Part shown: positions 11,251-23,047 of the stretch, in pieces
How positions within the stretch are numbered: position 1 is the first letter of the stretch
How the letters are laid out: each line of letters begins with the position of its first letter
From: Littorina saxatilis
Taxonomy: Eukaryota; Mollusca; Gastropoda; Littorinimorpha; Littorinidae
NCBI RefSeq assembly: GCF_037325665.1
Contig: NC_090258.1
Location: 42,625,837-42,689,836 of the forward strand
DNA length: 64,000 nt
Direction: 5' to 3'
Made by a program: the position numbers and the translations under genes
Notes under the pieces: generated by a model
The model's database searches: none
What the model was told of the DNA's origin: nothing
Seen by the model: the letters and a program-made list of their open reading frames with translations, nothing else

Positions 11251-11908
11251 AAAGAAGCTGGCAAGCACACCCTTTCGAATATAGCGGAAGTAGTTTCGAC
11301 CCTAAATGCTTAAGTACTTAGGCCTTAAACTTAAGTACGGGTTGATAGAATATTTTAATATAAGTGCAGTTTATTTTCAAAGTTTGGAGTCGTAGATCAT
11401 TCTTTTTGGATGCAATGTGACTAGCATGTATCAGTGAAATTTGTTGTTTAATTCTGCAAGCAAATGTGTGTGCTGTTATTGCATTATTTACAAAAAAACG
11501 CACAAAAAAAACCCACTATTTTCGACGACTCACTGCGGAGCAGAGCGTGGAATATACGGTCTGCTGCAGAGTTATCCCACGTGCGGTTAGATAGACGCTC
11601 ATACATGTAAGTACAGTTTATTTTCTAGGTTTGGTATCGTAGATAATTTTTTTCGAATGCAATGTGAAAAACAGGTATTGATACAGTTTGTTGTATAATT
11701 TTGCAAGTGAATATTTGTTTATTGGCTGCATGTTTGACAAAAACGTTGTAAAATAAACACTTTTTCGTTGCTTTTATTGTTTGCTTTGATTGCAGCCAAA
11801 CGACTTGCTCTACGGGGCTGAAAATAAAGTGGAAGACACTTTGAGATATAAGGAATTGGATAGGCCATCATACGAGAAGGTGTAGAAATCTGCTTGCTGG
11901 CAGCTTTA
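11251..11908. repeat. Duplicated noncoding block, copy 1
   Basis: It runs from AAAGAAGCTGGCAAGCACAC to TCTGCTTGCTGGCAGCTTTA and is repeated in direct orientation at 12312-12941. Inside it, two sub-blocks of about 270 bp resemble each other (AAGTGCAGTTTATTTTCAAA versus AAGTACAGTTTATTTTCTAG), so the block is itself an older duplication. Confidence 0.8.
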
Positions 11909-12311
11909 AGTGTTACAGCGACATCAGAAAGCTCTAAAAGCTTTGTTTTTTTTTTAAATGCATGATTTTCATAGTTTGTCACTTTAGACAATTTTTGTAA
12001 TAATTAATTTGATAGGAAAAAAATAGTGTAATATACAAATAAGAACATTTTGAATCACATTTTTGCTATCCTTGATGAGAAGCGAGTTGAAATGTGCCTA
12101 AATAAAGTCACACCTTAACATTTTTTAGTTTTTGCCCACTAAGGCATTTGCAACATGAAATTTCAGTATTTTTTAAGTTTTTACCCCCCCAAAATGACAT
12201 GTTTTAACAATTTGAAGTTTTTGTCTAAACATGAAGTGACATTCTAAGATCTGAAAGCTTTCTTTTTTTTTTAATGCAACGTCATGAATAATATTTTCAA
12301 TTTTTTGCATT

Positions 12312-12941
12312 AAAGAAGCTGGCAAGCACACCCTTTCGAATATAGCGGAAGTAGATTCGACACTAAATGCTTAAGTACTTAGGCCTTAAACTGAAGTACG
12401 TGTTGACAGAATATTTTAATATAAGTGCAGTTTATATTTCAAAGTTTGGAGTCGTAGATCATTCTTTTTGGATGCAAAATGACTAACATGTATCAGTGAA
12501 ATTTGTTGTTTAATTCTGCAACTGCAAGCAAATGTGTGTGCTGTTATTGCATTATTTGCAAAAAAACGCACAGAAAAAACACTATTTTTGACGACTCACT
12601 GCAGTTATCTCAGGTGCGGTTAGATAGACGCGCATACATGTAAGTACAGTTTATTTTCTAGGTTTGGTATCGTAGATAATTTTTTTGCAATGCAATGTGA
12701 CAAACATGTATTGATACAGTTTGTTGTATAATTTTGCAAGTGAATATGTGTTTATTGGCTGCATGTTTCACTAAAAGGCAGTAAAATAAAAACTTTTTCG
12801 TTGCTTTTGTTGGTTCCTTTGATTGCAGCCAAATGACTTGCTCTAGGGGGCTGAAAATTAAGTGGAAGACACTTTGAGATATAAGGAATCGGATAGGCCA
12901 TGACACGAGAAGGTGTAGAAATCTGCTTGCAGACAGCTTTA
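12312..12941. repeat. Duplicated noncoding block, copy 2
   Basis: Direct copy of 11251-11908, displaced by 1061 bp. It has small indels, including loss of the GCGGAGCAGAGCGTGG stretch present in copy 1. Confidence 0.8.
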
Positions 12942-13074
12942 ACATGACATCACATATTGATATATTTTTTAAGTTTTTGCATATTACCCCATTTTTGAGG
13001 TCACGTTTTAACTTTGGTTAAGTGTTTGCCCACAACTGACATTAGATTACATTTAAACATTTTACATTATTTTT

Positions 13075-14250
13075 CTAGCACATGTTCATGTTAGTCTGCG
13101 CCATCCATTTCTGTGAAAAATACGAGTGTTCAACATTGATGAAATCATGGACAGGCAGTCTTGATGAAACATTTACAGTTGCTTCAATAGCATGTGCTCT
13201 TTGCGAAAAACAAAAATTGTGTTCAGGTTCAAGTCCAAGGTTGATGTCATCATCAGCACGAGCATGACAGTTGTCATCAGCATCAATTTCATTTTCAGCT
13301 GTTGCTGTGTGAATCATAGAAACATTTCCACATGAATGACTGGTGCGTGACTCAGGGAAATAAGCGTGTTCAAGTGAGATATGTTCCGAAATGTCCTCCA
13401 TACTCAAGCCAGGAAAATAACTTTGTTCAAGTTCACAAACATCCTGTATGTTCAATTGAGTGTAAGTACTATTTGCATGTAGGAAAGCTTCTTCCATGTT
13501 CCGCCCATTGTTAAACACAGACATACTTTCCTGTTCAACAAAAATGTCTGACAAAAAATTAGGCTGTTGTGGGTTCAATTCAATCCCAACATTGTCACTG
13601 TCAGTGGCACATTTCTCTTTCATGTTCAAAGGAGTCTTAGACGAAGTGGTACATTTGCGCTGATTTGTTTTTTTCTTTTTGATCTCTGTCAGTGTCACTA
13701 ATAGACTAGCAGTACTGACTGGATTTGGAGTACAAAAATCTGTTGGCATACTGGAATGACCTGGTTTGAATGAACCAAGCTTGTTCTGTCCACACTGACT
13801 AGCAGAAGTTTGGATAGAACTTGGAGAAAAATGAACAGGTGTTAATTGGTAAAAGCATTGATAATGTGTTTCTAGAAAAACAGTCAAATCTGCAAAAGAA
13901 TCAAATGACATCAAAACAGCAGCACCACCTGAAGAATGATCGCCATTTCTGTTTCTTTCATGGGAATCAAACAAATAAAAACACTGACTATCCAGGTTAC
14001 CGTGAATGGCAATGGTCGATTCCTGAAATGTTGCAAGGATGTAGTTTGACACAGCAAAAGCCTGATGCAATCCCTCTTCTAGATTAGTCAAATGAAAGCC
14101 TTGGTCACTGACAACATTAGCAGGCAAGTAAGCGGGGTTAGTGTGTCCATTAATCATGTCGAAAAAATATTCTATTTCAACAGCATGTCCAACAACAGTT
14201 GTTGGCAAATGTTCGTGACCGATGTAACCATCAATGCCGACCCTCACCTT
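13075..14250 (-). CDS. Frame with C76-like (tegument deubiquitinase-like) cysteine protease signature
   Basis: A long minus frame contains GFHLTNLEEGLHQAF, NYILATFQESTIAIHGN, CFYLFDSHERNRNG, GGAAVLMSFDSFADL and FYQLTPVHF. This order resembles the Asp-Ser-His half of the C76 cysteine peptidases, in which a D.H motif supplies two catalytic residues; homologues occur in transposon-linked proteins of many invertebrates. After residue 240 the protein is Ser/Thr-rich and then carries four short repeats: LEQSYFPG, LEHAYFPE, LEPEHNFCFSQ and VEHSYFSQ. The N-terminal cysteine region is not seen in this frame. It overlaps the end of the Mutator-like exon 14248-14692 in another frame. Whether they form one gene is not clear. 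Confidence 0.5.
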   Translation of the reverse strand, partial: KVRVGIDGYIGHEHLPTTVVGHAVEIEYFFDMINGHTNPAYLPANVVSDQGFHLTNLEEGLHQAFAVSNYILATFQESTIAIHGNLDSQCFYLFDSHERNRNGDHSSGGAAVLMSFDSFADLTVFLETHYQCFYQLTPVHFSPSSIQTSASQCGQNKLGSFKPGHSSMPTDFCTPNPVSTASLLVTLTEIKKKKTNQRKCTTSSKTPLNMKEKCATDSDNVGIELNPQQPNFLSDIFVEQESMSVFNNGRNMEEAFLHANSTYTQLNIQDVCELEQSYFPGLSMEDISEHISLEHAYFPESRTSHSCGNVSMIHTATAENEIDADDNCHARADDDINLGLEPEHNFCFSQRAHAIEATVNVSSRLPVHDFINVEHSYFSQKWMAQTNMNMC

Positions 14251-14692
14251 CATCATCACTGTCTCTTCTTGCTGTGCTAGCAGTAGAGCCACTATGACTA
14301 CTGTCGTCGTCACTGTCAACATTTGCAGAGTCGCTGCTGTCACCATCATTAGCTGCACACTCTGCGTCACCACCTTCGTCACTGTTGTCACCGTTGTCAA
14401 AGTCCGGGTCGCCATGTGCATTGGCATCATGCACAGCTTGAACAGCTGCCTGCAAGACATTTGCAGTCACCTCTCTGTGTGCACCACCCACCTTCTTGGA
14501 GATACGCCGATAGGTGTTGTGCGACAATCCTGGAATCGACATGATGGCAGAGAACTTCCGAAGAGCTGCCTCGCCACATCCTAACTCGTTGAAGCACATG
14601 ACAATGGAGTTGTTGACGTCAAACCCCATAGTGATGTTGTTGCTCCCATCAAGTCGGCTACATGAATGCTGCTGCTTCGTGAAGGTGCAATC
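14248..14692 (-). CDS. Mutator-like transposase domain protein, exon 2
   Basis: The acceptor TTTACCAG/GATTGC and in-phase join to exon 1 give ACEVCE/DCTFTKQQHSC, a natural Cys pair. Then come FDVNNSIVMCFNELGCGE, ALRKFSAIMSIPGLS and HNTYRRISKKVGGAHREV. This order (Cys motif, F.VN..IV, G.G...L..F, Y..I.K.V) is that of the Mutator-like transposase domain. The last 60 residues are Asp/Ser-rich. A good donor GAAG/gtgagg lies at 14248 (phase 1); without splicing, translation stops at 14231. The catalytic DGTW/RG..S region that follows in relatives is not evident downstream, so the gene is truncated or the rest is diverged. Confidence 0.6.
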
Positions 14693-15019
14693 CTGGTAAA
14701 TACAAAAACAACAAAAAAGATTAGTAACAAACAACAAAAAAGCTAGAGAGCAAGAGAGAGTTTGAGAGAGAGAAAGAGAGAGTGGGAGAGAAAAAGAGCA
14801 CTGATAATAATCACTAATATATTTCCTTTGTAATACTATTATCATCAGGGCTTACAGCTTTCAGATTATGTAGTTTTTCCCCCACACTGACAGTGACAAC
14901 TGAAACTCAATCAGAAAAATTCCAAGAGAGAGAGACTCAGTTTGGGAGAGCTGGTAATAACTAACAAGGCAAAATAACACAATACAAAAAAATAGTAATT
15001 ATAAAATGAGTTTACATAC

Positions 15020-15475
15020 CTCACAAGCCAGTCTTATTTCTCTTGAATATCCCATCTTGTCACCAAAGCACACCGACAGGGTCCCACCACACTCGCCACA
15101 AGCGACCGCCGAAAACAGAGACTTCAAATTTTTCAACTCAATGAAGCACCGCTCTTTGTCACTGTCCGTTTCGTCAGCTGCAGCAACGTCGTCTTTCATA
15201 ACATCCAGTTTTCGTCTGGCAGTACACGGTTGTTCAGCTGGTAAAGGTACAATTCCATTGTTGTCATCAGCAAGCAGATCGTTCGAGATATCAGCATCTC
15301 CACTTGCAAAAATGGTATGTTCCAGAACTTCGCCGATCGTGTTCTCGTCAGCATTTTTCGCTTGCCAGCGAGCCTTGGCTGCTTCTTTGCACTGCTGCTT
15401 GCGTGAACGTTTTCCCCGACCAAGCGGAGTCCTGTCTGGCACTAAATCTTGCAAATCTTGAGCGTTTGTATCCAT
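15020..15475 (-). CDS. Mutator-like transposase domain protein, first coding exon
   Basis: An ATG at 15475 opens 152 codons ending at GAG/gtatgt (phase 0). The N-terminus is basic (GRGKRSRKQQCKEAAKARW), the middle acidic, and the end reads LKSLFSAVACGECGGTLSVCF...LACEVCE, a zinc-binding CxxC...CxxC that begins the Mutator-like transposase domain and is completed in exon 2. The start is supported by the switch to a CpG-rich region with CACGTG and a TATA-like box upstream. No stop interrupts either exon. It could be a domesticated gene rather than an active transposase. Confidence 0.6.
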
Positions 15476-15559
15476 GTTTTCCGATATTTTCGATGAACTT
15501 CGGACAGCAATGACCACTTTCCAAAGTGCCGGAAGTTGGCGTAGCGAAGTGAAAGTTGG

Positions 15560-15620
15560 TCACGTGACCGATCTAGGCCAATCACAAGCTCTCGTGTGAC
15601 GCGTTCCTCCTTATATGGGA
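15560..15620 (-). promoter_or_regulatory. Possible promoter of the Mutator-like gene
   Basis: On the minus strand CCATATAAGG (about 15609-15618) lies 135 bp before the ATG, with an E-box CACGTG near 15561. These are motif matches only. Confidence 0.3.
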
Positions 15621-15669
15621 AGTTAGCGTGCTTTCGGATAGCACTCAAAACTGGCCAGTTCATTCACAG

Positions 15670-16366
15670 AGAGAATGACAGCGGGAAAGGGGAGAGAATG
15701 CTGAATCCAACGGTATGTGTCATGTCGGAACGGGGTTCGGAGAATTTGGCGTAACTAACAGTCAAACAAATGCATTTTTGGCATTTCAACACACAATGAA
15801 AATAAATTCTTGACACAGTTGGTTTTGAAACACCTTTATTTTGCATAAAATAAGTGTTTTATGTGAAAAACATCGGTTGAACCTGAATTAGAAAGGATTA
15901 TTTGGTATAAATATGTCAAAATCTCAAAACTGACCACTTGAACACACAACACGATTTTTGACTTCAGACGTGTGTAGCCCCTGGCCTTAAAAGAATCCTT
16001 TGCATGGGCAGTAGCTCTAAACGTAAACTATGGCAACAACAACAACAACAATTCGGGGACGCCTAGAATCACACAATAATGTATCTGGAGTTTTTGCAGG
16101 CGATGTCTCAAAAAAAAAAAAAAAGTAGAGACTCCAAGACGGCTCCGTGTCCGACTGCGGGTACTATGCACGCACAACAGCCCGAAACTCCGCCTGGCCT
16201 AGGTGATGTCTCTATCGACGAAGTTTCGGTTTGATAGTAGTAAGGGCAGTAACTCAAGACGTAAATGTGGCAGTGTCCCATAGGCAATCGCAGAGTTATC
16301 CTGTCCATAGGCACCGCTTACTTGATCCCAATTACTAGGCGTCCTCGGGGACGCCTAGAATCAATT
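15670..16366. other. No recognisable gene
   Basis: It contains a short CGGGGACGCCTAGAATCA sequence that occurs twice (near 16053 and 16345), bracketing about 290 bp. No coding or structured feature was identified. Confidence 0.4.
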
Positions 16367-16546
16367 TGGTAGAAAAATAAGAGTGTAACAGGGCCGCCTC
16401 AACTTTCACAAAAAGGCGGGTATGACGTCATCAAAGACATTTATCGAAGAAATGAAAAACTTGTCTGGGGATATCATACCTATAGGAACTTTCATGTGAA
16501 GTTTAATGCAGATCAGTCCAGTAGTTTTCTCTAAATCGCTCTACGC

Positions 16547-16636
<90 letters not shown>

Positions 16637-16700
16637 ACACATACACCACACCCTCGTCTCGATTCCCCATCTATGTTAACACATTTGGTCAAAAGTCACT
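16367..16700 (-). repeat. Diverged partial copy of the TTTAGTCAAG repeat family
   Basis: GCCGCCTCAACTTTCAC, TATGACGTCATCAAAGACAT, TCCAGTAGTTTTCTCTAAAT and CCTCGTCTCGATTCCCC appear in the same order as the minus-strand copy at 25130. It includes the family's internal (CA)n tract (16551-16634). Confidence 0.75.
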
Positions 16701-16720
16701 AACTTGTTGTTCTGAGTGTA

Positions 16721-16769
16721 CACACATACATACATACATACATACATTCTTACATACATACATACATAC

Positions 16770-16842
<73 letters not shown>

Positions 16843-16897
16843 ACACACACATACATACAGACATATAGACATACAGACATACATACATACATACATA
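16721..16897. repeat. (ACAT)n/(CA)n microsatellite, left part
   Basis: Tetranucleotide ACAT and dinucleotide CA tracts run up to the end of the inserted element at 16898. Confidence 0.9.
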
Positions 16898-17024
16898 CAG
16901 GGCCGGACCCAGGGGGGGTTCCAGGGGTTCCGGAACCCCACCCCTGGAAAAAGCATGTACCTTGCTTTGAGTGCTTTTTGGCTCACGTAAGTGTAGCCTA
17001 TGCGATCGTAACTTTTTCTGTCTG

Positions 17025-17060
<36 letters not shown>

Positions 17061-17298
17061 TCTGTGCGTGTGTATGTCTGTGGTAGAAACTCTAACATTT
17101 GAAGACGTCACATTACATTGACGTCACATTATGACGTAAGAGGGTTAGACGTCACGCGAAGGAAGTACTGACAGTCTCGGTCATTATTATTTTGAGCGCG
17201 CCGAGACTAGTTGGCAGTCGTGTCCTTGTAAGTAGGCTACATGCAGACAGACAGATCTAGATCTAGTGTCTCGCTTTCTTGCACAGTTTCACCTATGC

Positions 17299-17355
<57 letters not shown>

Positions 17356-17728
17356 TTGAGTTTGTGTTACTGTTTGTCGATTTCTTACGTGAGCCTTGAT
17401 GGCTTCGCCTCTTGTTTATTTTTTTTTTTAAATAAATTTTGTGTGTGTCTCTAACAAATTTTATTCAATGTGAAATCCGATGAGAAAAAGGTACCCCCCC
17501 CCCCCCCCCCCACAATGCTGCTCTTAACCCTCAAAACAAGGCCCTGAATGCACCAGATTGCACAGATTTTAACCGTTTTTCAAAAATTTTCCGGGGGGCA
17601 TGCCCCCGGACCCCCCTAGTTCGCGCGCCTGCAAAGCAGGCGCGCGCTTGTGGCTTTGCCACTTCGCTGATTTGCCCCCCCAAAAAAGGAGGAACCCCCC
17701 CCCTTACAACTCATTTGGTCCGGCCCTG
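16898..17728. mobile_element. hAT-like non-autonomous element inserted in a microsatellite
   Basis: It begins CAGGGCCGGACCCAGG and ends TTTGGTCCGGCCCTG, the style of hAT ends. ACAT repeats continue on both sides, so a target duplication cannot be read. Inside are a GCGT microsatellite, a (TG)n tract (17309-17354), a 17-bp C run, a CGCGCGCCTGCAAAGCAGGC hairpin and a TTCTTACGTGAGCCTTGATG strip. No transposase frame was found. Confidence 0.6.
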
Positions 17729-17730
17729 TA

Positions 17731-17856
17731 CATACATACATACATACATACATACATACATACATACATACATACATACATACATACATACATACATACA
17801 TACATACATACATACATACATACATACATACATGCATACATACATGCATACACACA

Positions 17857-17920
<64 letters not shown>

Positions 17921-17942
17921 TACATACATACATACATACATG

Positions 17943-17994
<52 letters not shown>

Positions 17995-18082
17995 TACATA
18001 CATACATACATACATACATACATACTTACAAACAAACAAACAAACACACGCACGCACGCACGCGCACGCGCACACGTACACG

Positions 18083-18162
<80 letters not shown>
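17731..18162. repeat. (ACAT)n/(CA)n microsatellite, right part
   Basis: About 430 bp of ACAT, CA and GCAC repeats. It gives spurious long HT/CV-repeat frames on both strands. Confidence 0.95.
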
Positions 18163-18164
<2 letters not shown>

Positions 18165-18930
18165 ATTCGCTTCCCAGAACTTGGGGAATTTGGTACTACA
18201 GAATTCAAACTTTACATAATTAGACCGACCGAGTTTTCATCGCTTGTCGCATTGACATACTTACTCTTAGATTTCAATGATAGTGAAGTGTACAATAACG
18301 CTGCCTCAGTTTCCCCGAAGCGTATTCTTGTCCTGTTTTTCTTTACTTTCTCAGAAACTAATTACATACATAGTGGCACAACGTAGCACGGCCACAATAT
18401 CTGGTAGACGGTGTGGGCTTTTTATTTCTACAATAAATAATTGTTACGTCAACTATATATATATATATATATATTCCTTTGTCATCGCTGTCTGCCTTCA
18501 CTTCAGTCGTCACCTGTGTCATCGCTGTTTGTCTTCACTTCAGTCGTCACCTGTTTCATCGCTGTCTGCCTTCACCCCTACCCCTGACTGACTGCCTGCC
18601 GCTGTCCATGGAGGTGAGTTGTTGCTGCTTTTCCTTGCTTTTAACACCACAATACTAAATCTTAAATCTTATAGTTCAAAACTTTCAACCACAGCTGAGA
18701 AAAAACAGTGGTTGACGTGTGTGTTGTCCTTCTTTGACCGTACTGTTCTCCTTTAGAGGGTTGGGTTTATTAAACGGGTATGGATCTTAACATGCTTTAC
18801 ATAAATGCTATAACTGTTTATTACCAATTCAGTACCCCATGACAATTCGTGACATGAAGACACTTAACAAATACGCTTCCTGCCCCCCCCCCCCTTCCCC
18901 GTCACACACACACACACACACACACTCACA

Positions 18931-18976
<46 letters not shown>

Positions 18977-19467
18977 CCACCGTACTCTCCAAGCTAACTA
19001 CTGTCATTAACAAACTCTGAATCATGACAAACAAATTAATTCACTCAAATGAATTAAACAGTTTTTAAATAAAATGTGTTATGATATTTACGACAAAACC
19101 AACACAAGAACAATTGTTATCATTATTATTTTGTGTGTGTGCACATAACGATGTGAAGATGTGACCAAAACGCATATTTTATGTTGAAATACTTGCAATG
19201 CCTTCTTTATTTAAACAGTTGTACTCATCTCAGTAAACTTCTTTGAAAGCCAAAAAGATTTTCGGCGTAATAAAACATGGCCGCCGCTCAGATGTAAACA
19301 AGCAGTTCGTGTCGTCTGCTAAGGCGCAGAAAGTTTGTAAGGGCACTTGGCTGTAAGGGCAAAAGTCTGTTAGTCACACCAGTACGCTTTGTTAACAGAT
19401 AAAGAATAGACACAAAACAACAAAGACTAAACTGGACAATGACAACAGCTTACTCTACAGGTGGTTG
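18163..19467. other. No recognisable gene; small repeats only
   Basis: It holds nearly three units of a 37-bp repeat (18479-18575, GTCATCGCTGTCTGCCTTCA) and a (CA)n tract (18903-18974). No myosin exon preceding 21186 was recognised here. Confidence 0.5.
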
Positions 19468-19710
19468 TGACCCTCCACCACGAAATGAGTCGCATGTTAC
19501 CTCACGCGGTTCTGCGCTAGGCATAATATAAGTCCGGGGGTTGTATAGTAACAGTGTGAGGGTCACCATAGTCCCAGGCTAAAAAGTGTTCGCTCTTTTC
19601 TAAAACGGTTTTCACCACTGGATAGAGAATAAAAAAAACTCTGTAAGAAAATGTAAAAATATGAAAATCATGATAAGGTGACATGCGACTCATTCCGTGA
19701 TGGAGGGTCA
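19468..19710. mobile_element. MITE with TGACCCTCCACC ends (copy 1)
   Basis: The left end TGACCCTCCACCACGAAATG and right end CATTCCGTGATGGAGGGTCA are inverted repeats of about 35 bp. The 243-bp body is noncoding. A shorter relative is at 39449-39634. Confidence 0.8.
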
Positions 19711-20204
19711 TAAATGTAAAGTTGCATTTGAACACAAACAGTCCTTAAGATTGGGGTACACCACCTCCCAGCCTTTTCAAAACGTGGGCGACACCAGTAG
19801 GTGTTTACTGGTTGTTGAACAAGTCAACAAATGTATTGTGCAAGTCCGACGCCACATTCCTTGCATCTGCTGTACAATATCTCCTCACAATAGATTTGTC
19901 TCATTTGACTTTTGTTCGTTACTCAGTAATGTGGTCCATATCTGGAAGCAACAGCTTGTTCATAGTCAGGGTATTTACTCAGGGCGACCAGCGGAAAATG
20001 CTGTTCTTGCCCGTCCTAAACCCTAGCAAAGGAACGCCTGGTGGTAAAGGCATTCCAAATGTGCATGGCTCTACGCTCAACAATACACGTGTATACACCA
20101 GAAATAAAAACAAACACAATGGATTGGGTCTCCCAGTATTTTATTATATCATTTTGCCGGTAACAACACACCATGTTGTAATGATACAAATACAATCATA
20201 ATAA

Positions 20205-21130
20205 CAATGACTTGTTGTAATGTGTGATTGCTTGTTGTGATGTGTGATGTTTTGTTGTGATTGTTTGTTGTGCCGTGTGATGGTATGTTGTGACGTGTGA
20301 TGGTATGTTGTGACGTGTGATGGTATGTTGTGACGTGTGATGGTTTGTTGTGATGTGTGATGGTTTGTTGTGATGTGTGATGGTTTGTTGTGATGTGTGA
20401 TCGCGTGTTGTGATGTGTGATGGTATGTTGTGACGTGTGATGGTTTGTTGTGACGTGTGATGGTTTGTTGTGATGTGTGATGGTTTGTTGTGATGTGTGA
20501 TCGCTTGTTGTGATGTGTGATGGTGTGTTCTGATGTGTGATGGTTTGTTGTGATGTGTGATGGTTTGTTATGATGTGTGATGGTTTGGTGTGACGTGTGA
20601 TGGTTTGTTATGATGTGTGATGGTTTGGTGTGACGTGTGATGGTTTGTTGTGATGTGTGATGGTTTGTTGTGATTTGTGATGGTTTGTTGTAATGTGTGA
20701 TTGATTGATGTGATGTGTGATGGTTTGTTATAATGTGTGATGGTTTGTTGTGATGTGTGATGGTTTGTTGTGATGTGTGATGGTTTGTTGTGACGTATGA
20801 TGGTTTGTTATAATGTGTGATGGTTTGTTGTGATGTGTGACTGTTTGTTATGATGTGTGATGGTTTCCTGTGTTGTGTGATTGTTTGTTGTGACGTGTGA
20901 TGGTTTGTTGTGATGTGTGATGGTTTGTTGTGATGTGTGATGGTTTTTTATGATGTGTGATGGTCTGTTGTGATGTGTGATGGCTTGTTGTGATGTGTGA
21001 TGGTTTGTTGTGATGTGTGATGGTTTGTTATGATGTGTGATGGTTTGTTGTGATGTGTGATTGTTTGTTGTGACGTGTGATGGTTTGTTGTGGTGTATGA
21101 TGGCTTCTTGTGACGTGTGATAACTTTTTT
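20205..21130. repeat. 20-bp minisatellite, about 46 units
   Basis: The unit TGTGATGGTTTGTTGTGATG repeats with point changes. It ends about 50 bp before the first recognised myosin exon. Confidence 0.95.
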
Positions 21131-21185
21131 GTGTGTGATGGATTGTTGTGGTGTATGATTGCTTGGTGTGGTTTTTCATGTGAAG

Positions 21186-21298
21186 AGCATGGAGGCATTG
21201 TTTCACAAGCTTCAGGGAGACCTGACACTGGCTGAGCGCGAGAGGTGTAACGCCGAGGCCGAGAGGGATGAACTGGCTGATCAGATTGGCATTAGCAA
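21186..21298 (+). CDS. Non-muscle myosin rod exon 1 of 6
   Basis: It reads SMEALFHKLQGDLTLAERER then CNAEAERDELADQI, matching the conserved LEA.L.QLQE.LA..ERARR..E.ERDELA rod stretch. The donor is CAA/gtaagt (phase 2). The acceptor is weak (GTGAAG, poor pyrimidine tract). Confidence 0.75.
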
Positions 21299-21571
21299 GT
21301 AAGTCTCAGCCTTTAACGGCTCTTTTTTTTCATCCACCGCTTTTCTCCAGACTTCAAATGTTTTCTTCATTTTATGGTTACAACTGCAAACCCAAATAGA
21401 AAGATAATTTGAACATTTGTATTGTTCTGTCTTTTAAATTCCCGCAGTTACCTTTGTACTGCAATATGTGAAACACTTTTGTATCTGTTATAGTTTTTCA
21501 CACAGTTGTGGCTGTTTTGTCCAAGGAAATGCAATTAAGTCTGTTGTCTCATTTAACAAACTTTGCCCTCA

Positions 21572-21632
21572 ATAATAATAATAATAAAAACGATTACTTA
21601 TATAGCGCGTAAACCTCGTGGTGACGAGTCCA
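21572..21632 (-). repeat. Remnant of a LINE/SINE 3' tail (ATT repeat side)
   Basis: AATAATAATAATAAAAACG then TTATATAGCGC is the reverse of an AGCGCTATATAA..(ATT)n tail. The 8.5-kb inverted-repeat element starts at its edge; AGAGCGCTTTAAAC follows the other end of that element at 30176. Confidence 0.45.
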
Positions 21633-22044
21633 GTAGTGGAATGCATGAATGGAGACTATCAAGCTAGTTGGGAACTAAATCCAAAGTTCGAAACTATCGC
21701 TCTAGTGCGCAATGCATGGCACGATATTTTCAAATGTTCCGACCTAAGTTGGTGACTAACTTGCCCAAATTTGGTCCTCCTCCGAGGAGGACCAAATTCC
21801 TTAGTTTCGAACTATTGCAAAAACACAAATGGCGGCCGCCATGACAGTCTTTGATTTTGCTGTACAAAAAAAATCAAATATTCGGCAGTCCGACGCATGA
21901 ACCAAAGAATGATGTCGACAAAGAAGTTGAAACATTGATTGCGCTTTGGAGGGGGTTCAAATACAAGTCGTGAAGTGACCGGCACAGCTGATTTGGGACA
22001 CGATCTACCTTGAGTCGGGAGATTTGCTATGATTCGTATGAACA

Positions 22045-22138
22045 ATGACTAAATTTCCACCTTTTACATCAGCGACTGTACAATTTGGCTTGTACATCTT
22101 CCTGTCGCTGATTTTAATCGGTTTGGATCATCCAACAG
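22045..22138 (+). CDS. Candidate first exon, unknown protein with hydrophobic N-terminus
   Basis: ATG at 22045 reads MTKFPPFTSATVQFGLYIF then LSLILIGLDHPT before G/gtaaga. The 19-residue hydrophobic stretch resembles a signal peptide or membrane anchor. Its phase (1) does not match the best frame of the exon at 23048, so the link is uncertain. Confidence 0.3.
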
Positions 22139-23047
22139 GTAAGAGCAAGATTCATCCGTTGTGTGCGTGTAGTTTGTGTGTCCCACGGTGTGTGTGTTCG
22201 TTTGCGCGCCTCGGTGTGTGAGTGTGTGTCAGATTATATTGCAATAATACATTTGTTAGAAAGTGAGAGCAAGGGTAGATCTAGATCTATGGGCCAGGCA
22301 GTACTGTCTGAGTGTCTCCGAAACCGTGTTCAGTGTCATAGGAAAATAGGCCTACGAGCCATTGTGTAGTGGTGACGATGAAAGATACAGTTGTTGTTTT
22401 TCTGACAGTGACATTGACAATGAACGATCGTCAATGCATCAATGATTATGCACAGCAGCATCGGTTTCTTCGGAACTGTGCACTGTTGACTGAATTTCCC
22501 ACGGTGGAGCAATGAACAGTAGACACTAAAACAAAGCTAATCTAATGCATTGAAGCATCGCTGTAGATCTATCTCATTCAACTAACAATATAATGCAGTT
22601 AATGGCAAATCTATCTCTGAATGAACTGTTGTGTATCCTTATTTGCTGTAAATGTCCTGGTTCACACTGCACTCCCAACATTAGAAGTATGTTTTCTAAG
22701 CTGAATGCATGTATAATTTGATATAGTAAGTGTGTAAAGCCAAGAGTAACACTAACTGGCCCAAAACAATTTTTGTGTGTATACAAATGAAGAAAGAAAC
22801 TGACTTCACTTGAATCACTGCCACTGAAAGTGTGTCCATTGTGTATTTTAGAAGGGTTATTCAACAATGACTTATTTTTCTGTTTAAATACTTGATATTT
22901 ACTCTGCATGAACAGAGTCAGAGGTAAATGCTGCTGTATAAACTATGATTGTGAAAGAGGGGATAAAAGAATCAATGAGCGAGTGGTTTAATTATAATAC
23001 AGTTATTATTTATTGTTAATTAATTATTTTATGGTGTTTTTTTTCAG

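Noticed and set aside
13075-15475. A single three-exon gene linking the Mutator-like exons to the C76-like frame
   Set aside because: No acceptor in suitable phase was found; they are reported separately.
17600-18386. Frames of 150-220 codons rich in HT or CV
   Set aside because: Translation of ACAT/CA microsatellites on both strands.
18590-18620. An additional myosin exon ending ATGGAG/gtgagt
   Set aside because: The donor-like site is good but the preceding translation shows no rod sequence.
20808-21228. His/Thr/Ser-rich minus frame of 132 codons
   Set aside because: Product of the 20-bp minisatellite, whose unit plus drift happens to stay open.
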